Source: Haplosporangium gracile
Lineage: Eukaryota > Mortierellomycota > Mortierellomycetes > Mortierellales > Mortierellaceae
Length of the DNA: 14,794 nucleotides
Assembly (NCBI GenBank): GCA_015499985.1
Contig: JAAAUF010000990.1
Location: 1-14,794 of the forward strand
Direction: 5' to 3'
Every line of letters begins with the position of its first letter. Positions within the stretch are counted from its first letter, which is position 1. Below, piece by piece: positions 9,970-14,794 of the stretch. The position numbers and the translations under genes are program-made. Below the pieces are notes generated by a model. It did no database searches. It was not told the DNA's origin and was given only the letters and a program-made list of their open reading frames with translations.

Positions 9970-11074
9970 AACAATGTTTGTTTGTACCGGCGTTCTCTTG
10001 GGTTGTAGCATGGCTTGTTTTCTTTCTCAGGAATTAATGACGCCTTTTGTGTCCAGTTCTTCCCCACTTTAGCATTCCCGGATAAGAATCTGGCGGGGAT
10101 GCTTTCATGAAAATGTATTCCCAGGGTTGGTACCTGCATGAACACTAGTAATACTTTGACTTTCCGTTCAGATGAACAATGCGATTCATGACGGTACCTC
10201 TTGTGCTCAAGCACATAAAAATTCACCTCAAGGTAAAAAAAGTAAAAAATGCTCACCCATTTTCTGTCCCCCGCCAAGTCGTGTTCGCCTGCCTACCCTC
10301 GAAAAATGAGAGCGTTTACTATTTCCATTTTTTTTCTTCGTCTCAATTGGTCCAATGGCAGGCAACAAGCAGAATGTTCTCTTCGGCAACCGTCACCGTT
10401 TGGGGGATGCACGCATGCATGCACACATAGATGAGCCTCTTTGTTTTTCATTTTCTTTCGCTCACGTCGAGCCTACATTCAACTCCCACTTCATCCAATC
10501 ACAAACTCTATCCTATTCACAAGAATGTCTCAATGCCCTCGCGCCAGCATCTATGTTGGACACTTTTCAAAGGAAAATATATGGGCTGATTAGCGGAATC
10601 GCAACCGAGTGACCTTGCATGAGAGGCTCATAAGCTGCAACGACGGCGAGAAAGAGGAAGCAAGAGAAGGACGAGTATTATGGTGAGGAGATGTAGAAAA
10701 AGAGATATCGAACACAAGAGAGAGGGAGAGAGGAACCAGAAGAGAGAGCTTACGTGAGTTTGAATGGATGAACAAACTAGAAAAAAAATTAGGAGCGCAA
10801 TGATCACAAATCGAAAAATGTGTATAACGCCATCCAGTCCATCCTACCTTCGCATGGAAATGTTTACAGCAAATTGCATGTAGCACAAAAAGTACAAACA
10901 TTACTCTTAGGAGATGCTTTTTCATTTCATTTATGGCTCGCTCTGTGTTCTCATACCGTCGTTTACCATTCCCAAAGAGAAACATTATTGTGTGTAAAAA
11001 ACTGTAAAAATGGTGTCTAATTCTACTAAATTTATAAAAAAAAAATCTCTCCTCCTCCTCGCTAGAACCAACAT
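9970..11074. other. Gene 2 / gene 3 spacer, no gene recognised
   Basis: It holds the gene 2 upstream region, CCAAT-type boxes on the + strand (near 10347 and 10493), an alternating GCATGCATGCA run near 10411, and a purine-rich + strand block (about 10640-10755). A 131-codon minus-strand frame across that block (10985 to 10590) is mostly Ser, Leu and Phe produced by C/T-rich sequence and is not credible. T- and A-rich sequence next to gene 3 (about 11025-11050) is probably its 3' end region. Confidence 0.5.
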
Positions 11075-11632
11075 CTACCAGACTTCACACTTCTTCTTTG
11101 GGTTCATAGGGCTCCCAACAGGGCACTTGAAGGCCTCTGCGAAATCGGGAGAGTTCATGGCAGCACCGTTGACGCGCCACTTGGCAGGAGAGCGGGTATC
11201 GAATTCGGTTACTCGCGAAGCGAGCGCCGGCATTTCTGTCATGCAATGCACACGGCTGTAGGAGATGAAAAACAGTTGTTCAGGTGTGTACATTTCGAGT
11301 CCGGGGAGTTGGAAGTTCCTGTACCTGGTAGAAGAGTTGTAGGGGTGACTGAAGAACATAAAAGGAAGGGAGAAAAGGGGAGGGTGGTTAGGCCACGAAA
11401 AACGAAGAGGGATGACTTACTTGTTGCCACTGGGGTCAAAGTCGAAATGGTCCTTCCAGCTCTTGAACGCAATCTTGACATCCCCATTATCAGCAATGTT
11501 CTCACGCAACGTCCTCCGTCCATTCACATTGATGTCCTTGTTATCGGGCCCCTTGGCTGTAAATGTCCCGTACTGCTCTACAAAGCACTGAGATTGTTTC
11601 TCAAATGCCTGTGCTGTTTCGCCTGACCACCA

Positions 11633-11774
11633 CTACTAACAAAATTGGTAAATAAAAGGCAACGATGAAGGAAAAGGGATACGTTTATCAGTGGGGTTGT
11701 GGAGGTGGTATATGAGTGTATATGCACTTAGTGGAAGATGAGAGTGAAAAAAATGGGAGCATGTTTGGACTTGC
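11633..11774 (-). other. Gene 3 intron 5, GC-AG type
   Basis: The donor after the Asn codon ending exon 5 reads gcaagt (11774-11769) instead of gtaagt, as found at the same site in genes 1 and 2. The rest of the donor is perfect consensus, as is typical of functional GC-AG introns. The acceptor is ttagtag followed by TGGTGG; two AGs lie three bases apart, so the exact acceptor rests on alignment to the neighbouring exon 6 (212 nt in all three genes). Confidence 0.82.
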
Positions 11775-11907
11775 GTTCGTCTGACCACCGGTGGGGTTGG
11801 AATTGCGTCCTGTGTTGTCGAAAGCTAACTATAGAAACAAAATGAGAACGACAATTGCGGTTAGGTAAGAAATATAACATTGATTATGATCAGAATGGTA
11901 TCGAGAA

Positions 11908-11919
11908 CCCCCCCCCCCC
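11908..11919. repeat. C12 homopolymer inside gene 3 intron 4
   Basis: Twelve consecutive C on the + strand, hence G12 in the gene 3 pre-mRNA, inside the intron that splits the former HExxH. No comparable run occurs in the corresponding introns of genes 1 and 2. Its length may be unreliable in assembly. Confidence 0.85.
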
Positions 11920-14119
11920 AGTGACTGACAGTGCCTTCCGTTCTCTTTACCTCTCCAATAGCCACACACACAAAAAAAAAAGAGAGACTTTTACCCCGAT
12001 CCCGTGGCCAATAAAGGCGCCAATGCCGCCATAATTCACATATTCCGGGTTCTCAATATGGAAAAAAGGCATCCGTAGGATCCCCGCCCCTAACTTGATC
12101 GAATTCTCCGCGGCAACGTAAGATCCAAACACATACCGAGGGGGAATGTTCATCGCCTCCCGGTCATGAGGCAGAGTAAGCTGAGCGAAGGACTTGGCGG
12201 CTGACCAGAGAGAGTACTTGAGCTGGTTGGCAAAGTAGTTGTCGGAAACGACAGTGTAATCTTTGTAGAATTCGTTCAAAATCAGTGACGAGGTAGCATT
12301 GGGGTTGTTGATCGAGTACCCGACTGCCTTGGCCATAGTCTTGAGCTTCTTGATGGCACCGTTGCGCGAATATTGGTCTAGCCACTTAACAGTGGGAAGG
12401 TCGCTTTCGTAGGTGGCCATGATGGTCTCGATAATCGCGATAATATCCTTGTGGCTTTGGTACTTGAAAGTCTTCTGCACAAAGTAGTGGGAAGCAATGT
12501 GCATCAGGTTTGTGCTGACAACACCGATGCAGGTCGACACGTGCTGGATACCCTCAATTAGAGCGACAGTCGTTGCAACTGTTTTGAAGGCGACCAAGGG
12601 TTGCGCGTAGGGGATACTCAAGTGCTTGGCGAGGTTACGAATAAGGACCCAGGCAAAGTAATACTGAAGGCTCTTGGCCGAATTCTTTGAAAGGAGTACA
12701 TCCAACTTGGTGAGGTAAACCGGAGACGAGACAACGAGAGGACGGGTATCATTGAAACCTGCAGGAAAGGTCTCCTGGAGCAGCAGAGACCAGTCAATCG
12801 AGGGCGTCAAGGCAGACAGTTCCTTAACAGTGCGCAAGTTGAAATTTTGGCGGGTCTTTCAAGTCCTGCTCTCAACTTCTAATACCCCTAAGCTGGATTT
12901 CGAAATCAAGGACCACCCTTGCGATATCGACCCAATTCTGCTTGAGATCCTGAGAGGTCAATGGCTGGGTCCTGATGGCGACATCCTCATCTCCCAAGAT
13001 GATCTGGAACATGGCTGCCATGGCACCCGTGTACTGCAGCACCACCTCTGCATTCATGTAGTCATCAGCAGACTTTAGCCCTAACCCACCCTCATTAACA
13101 TTCAGGACGTTAACTGAGCGGTTCGTCTCGTGAACACCGACGCGTAGATCGATGAAACCGGGGAACTCAAAACCATACTTGACAATCAGGGCCAACGTCT
13201 TGGATAGGGCGTTCTTGTTAGCTGGAGATTCCGAGGAAGGAAGAGAGTGGATAATAGTTTTGATCTGATCGACAAGAGGTTTGCGACCGGCCTGAAGGAC
13301 TGTGTCAATGTCCATGCAGCTTAAAAAGAGGTCCTGCATCTTCCTGATGTTGTTCTGAGCGGCCACGTCGTCAGGGTCAGTCTCAGGGGACCTGCCTAAC
13401 TTGGGATCGACAATTGAGCGGATAATATCCTGAGATATACATGGTTTAGAGCAGATTTGAAAGCATTATGAGTGTGAATTTGAATGGAGGGCATGGTCAG
13501 TGACGGGGTAAAAAAAGGGCGGATGTTGTATGCTTACCTCGTTGCTGTAATGCAGTATCCACAGAGCGTTTATGTATTCTCCACCAGCGGGAATCTTTTG
13601 CCTTTCCATGAATTCACCACCTAAGCCAACGTGGATGAAAGGAAAAAGAGAAGCGAAGGTGAGTGTCAGACATCTTTGTTGGCTTGATTCATGATCATCC
13701 CCGCATGACGAAGGATGACTAAAAAAATTAGGGACACTACTTACAAGTAAACCGGCTAAAGTCTTGACAGGGGTCCGCAGTAGGGTCCATGTCATTGAGG
13801 ATGCTGTATGCTGTAAGAACACACTGAGGGGTTGTGCAAATGACCTGTTGACAAGCGATTGTTTCGAAAATGGCGTAAGAAGAAAAAAGGGTGTTGAGAA
13901 GATGCAGATGCACACATCCTCAGACTGTAGTTTAGCTTGACTGTTTTTTGGTACTAGAGCTGGCAGTAAATTAAAAGACACGGCTGCGAAGGGAGAGAGG
14001 AGGCACCTTGTTGCTGCTGGGAGATGTATTGTTGCCGGGATTATCGATTAGAACAGCCTGAGCAACACCGAGGGTGATAACAATGGCCATTAACGCCTGC
14101 AGCTTTGTTGCGAACATGG

Positions 14120-14190
14120 CGTTTGAAGGGGGAAAAGCGAAAAAGAAGGAGACGTTAGGGTGAGGAGTGGGATGGAGAGAGAGGTGAAGT
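14120..14190 (-). promoter_or_regulatory. Pyrimidine-rich leader of gene 3 with AACGTCTCCT variant
   Basis: A C/T-rich coding-strand leader with TAACGTCTCCT (14148-14158), about 31 nt before the ATG. It differs from the gene 1 and 2 element at two positions (A to T and C to T) but is in a comparable place. Confidence 0.4.
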
Positions 14191-14241
14191 GGAATCCTGG
14201 CGGGCATAGCTGAGTAAAAAACATCAATGGGGGATTTGCTT

Positions 14242-14249
14242 CTTTTATA
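14242..14249 (-). promoter_or_regulatory. TATA box of gene 3
   Basis: On the minus strand this reads TATAAAAG, about 125 bp upstream of the gene 3 ATG. The ACAAACAT block shared by genes 1 and 2 is absent, so gene 3's upstream region is more diverged, or a different regulatory input was lost or gained. Confidence 0.6.
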
Positions 14250-14794
14250 CTCTGGGCATGAAATCTTTCCTGCAAATGGTATATCAAAGTGGACAATATG
14301 GAAAGAGTGTCTTTTGACATGGTGCACGCTCACAATTTTATTTTTTTCTTTGATTGTCCATCTCTTGAAATGACATCCATTTCCTTTTACTTCCATATTT
14401 TTGTACTTCCCCCCGCCCCTCCTTTTTCTATTTCAATATTTTTCAGCAACATTCACCAGCGATCCCTCCCTCCTTTGCAAGTCGTACGTTCCGTTTTCCC
14501 TCCGCGTCAAAAAACTTTGAGATTCCCTTCTCCTTTTTTTCTACACAGAAAAAACAACCAAGCGAACACGCATGAATGCAGTGGTATTCGCCTCGAACAA
14601 AAGAAGGCATTGTTCTTGCGGTTATTTTTTTTTGCACGAAGATACGCGATTCCATTGGCTAGCTCTTTTCCCTTCTTAATTGAATATGCAAATACAGATA
14701 TTTCTCTTTAAAAGAACATCCAAATATAGATATGTGGGCCATATGTTTGTCTGTTTTAATGCTGATTAATTTTTGATTTCACAGCCACTTTTTT
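14250..14794. other. Upstream of gene 3, no gene recognised
   Basis: AT-rich DNA with a plus-strand C/T-rich tract at about 14400-14545, then an A/C-rich stretch and an ATG at 14572 opening only 35 codons. This resembles another plus-strand leader, but the window ends before a gene could be confirmed. Confidence 0.4.

Larger units (their letters stand above)
11075..14117 (-). pseudogene. Gene 3: degenerate M13 metallopeptidase paralog (catalytic residues lost; nonsense and frameshift in exon 4)
   Basis: Exons by alignment to its neighbours: 14117-14007, 13844-13745, 13620-13538, 13429-11995, 11828-11775, 11632-11421, 11324-11075. Signal peptide, the PCQDFSRFTCG signature, all ten disulfide cysteines and CEVW remain. 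The active site does not: HEIGH is HGIGL (Glu575 to Gly, His578 to Leu), NAYY is FGSY, ENLADNGG is ENIADNGD, the HSP His710 is Arg, and the conserved Trp before Cys693 is His. In exon 4 an in-frame TGA lies at 12872-12874 (codon 284). A net 2-nt loss follows, between about 12839 and 12858, after DP in a conserved stretch; downstream the frame is open again for nearly 300 codons. Exon 4 is 1435 nt against 1437 in both neighbours. As read, only a 283-aa fragment could be made, and nonsense-mediated decay is likely. No short intron in this stretch restores the frame. A sequencing error could explain the stop and shift, but not the catalytic substitutions. Confidence 0.88.

Noticed and set aside
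10590..10985. A 131-codon minus-strand frame between genes 2 and 3.
   Set aside because: Half of it is Ser/Leu/Phe/Pro encoded by a C/T-rich tract; no domain, poor start context, and no intron or promoter pattern like the real genes.
12855..12886. A possible 20-nt GT-AG intron in gene 3 exon 4 that would remove the TGA.
   Set aside because: It is too short for spliceosomal splicing and its removal does not restore the reading frame (net length remains out of phase).

Overview
The window looks like nuclear DNA of a fungus. Genes carry short GT-AG introns (96-242 bp), starts lie behind long C/T-rich tracts, and TATA boxes sit 125-173 bp upstream of the ATG. An early-diverging lineage (Mucoromycota, perhaps Mortierellomycotina) is plausible, but that is inference from gene style only; no marker gene is present.

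The content is a head-to-tail tandem array of three paralogous genes, all on the minus strand, each encoding a secreted M13-family zinc metallopeptidase (neprilysin / endothelin-converting-enzyme family). Reading against the + coordinates, gene 1 spans 3526 to 332 (748 aa), gene 2 spans 9787 to 6781 (747 aa) and gene 3 spans 14117 to 11075. Each has seven exons. Exons 2, 3, 5, 6 and 7 are 100, 83, 54, 212 and 250 nt in all three. Exon 4 is 1437 nt in genes 1 and 2 and 1435 nt in gene 3. Introns and flanks have diverged. In every copy intron 4 interrupts the catalytic HExxH motif between the fourth and fifth residues.

Genes 1 and 2 keep the zinc ligands and catalytic Glu and should be active secreted peptidases. 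Gene 3 is different. HEIGH has become HGIGL, the substrate-binding NAYY has become FGSY, and the His that stabilises the transition state is Arg, yet all ten disulfide cysteines are kept. Its exon 4 also has an in-frame TGA and a net 2-nt loss 15-35 nt beyond it. It reads as a former pseudoenzyme that is now a pseudogene, unless the two lesions are sequence errors.

Gaps: 1-331 shows nothing clear. 3527-6780 (3.25 kb) holds gene 1's promoter, an (ACAAA)n repeat, and a plus-strand C/T-rich promoter-like tract leading to a 45-codon Arg-rich reading frame resembling a mitochondrial presequence, with no recognisable gene body. 9788-11074 holds gene 2's promoter and otherwise nothing recognised. 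14118-14794 holds gene 3's promoter and an unassigned plus-strand C/T-rich tract.

The three genes are independent transcription units, not an operon. Together they look like a lineage-specific expansion of extracellular oligopeptide-degrading enzymes with one decaying member.
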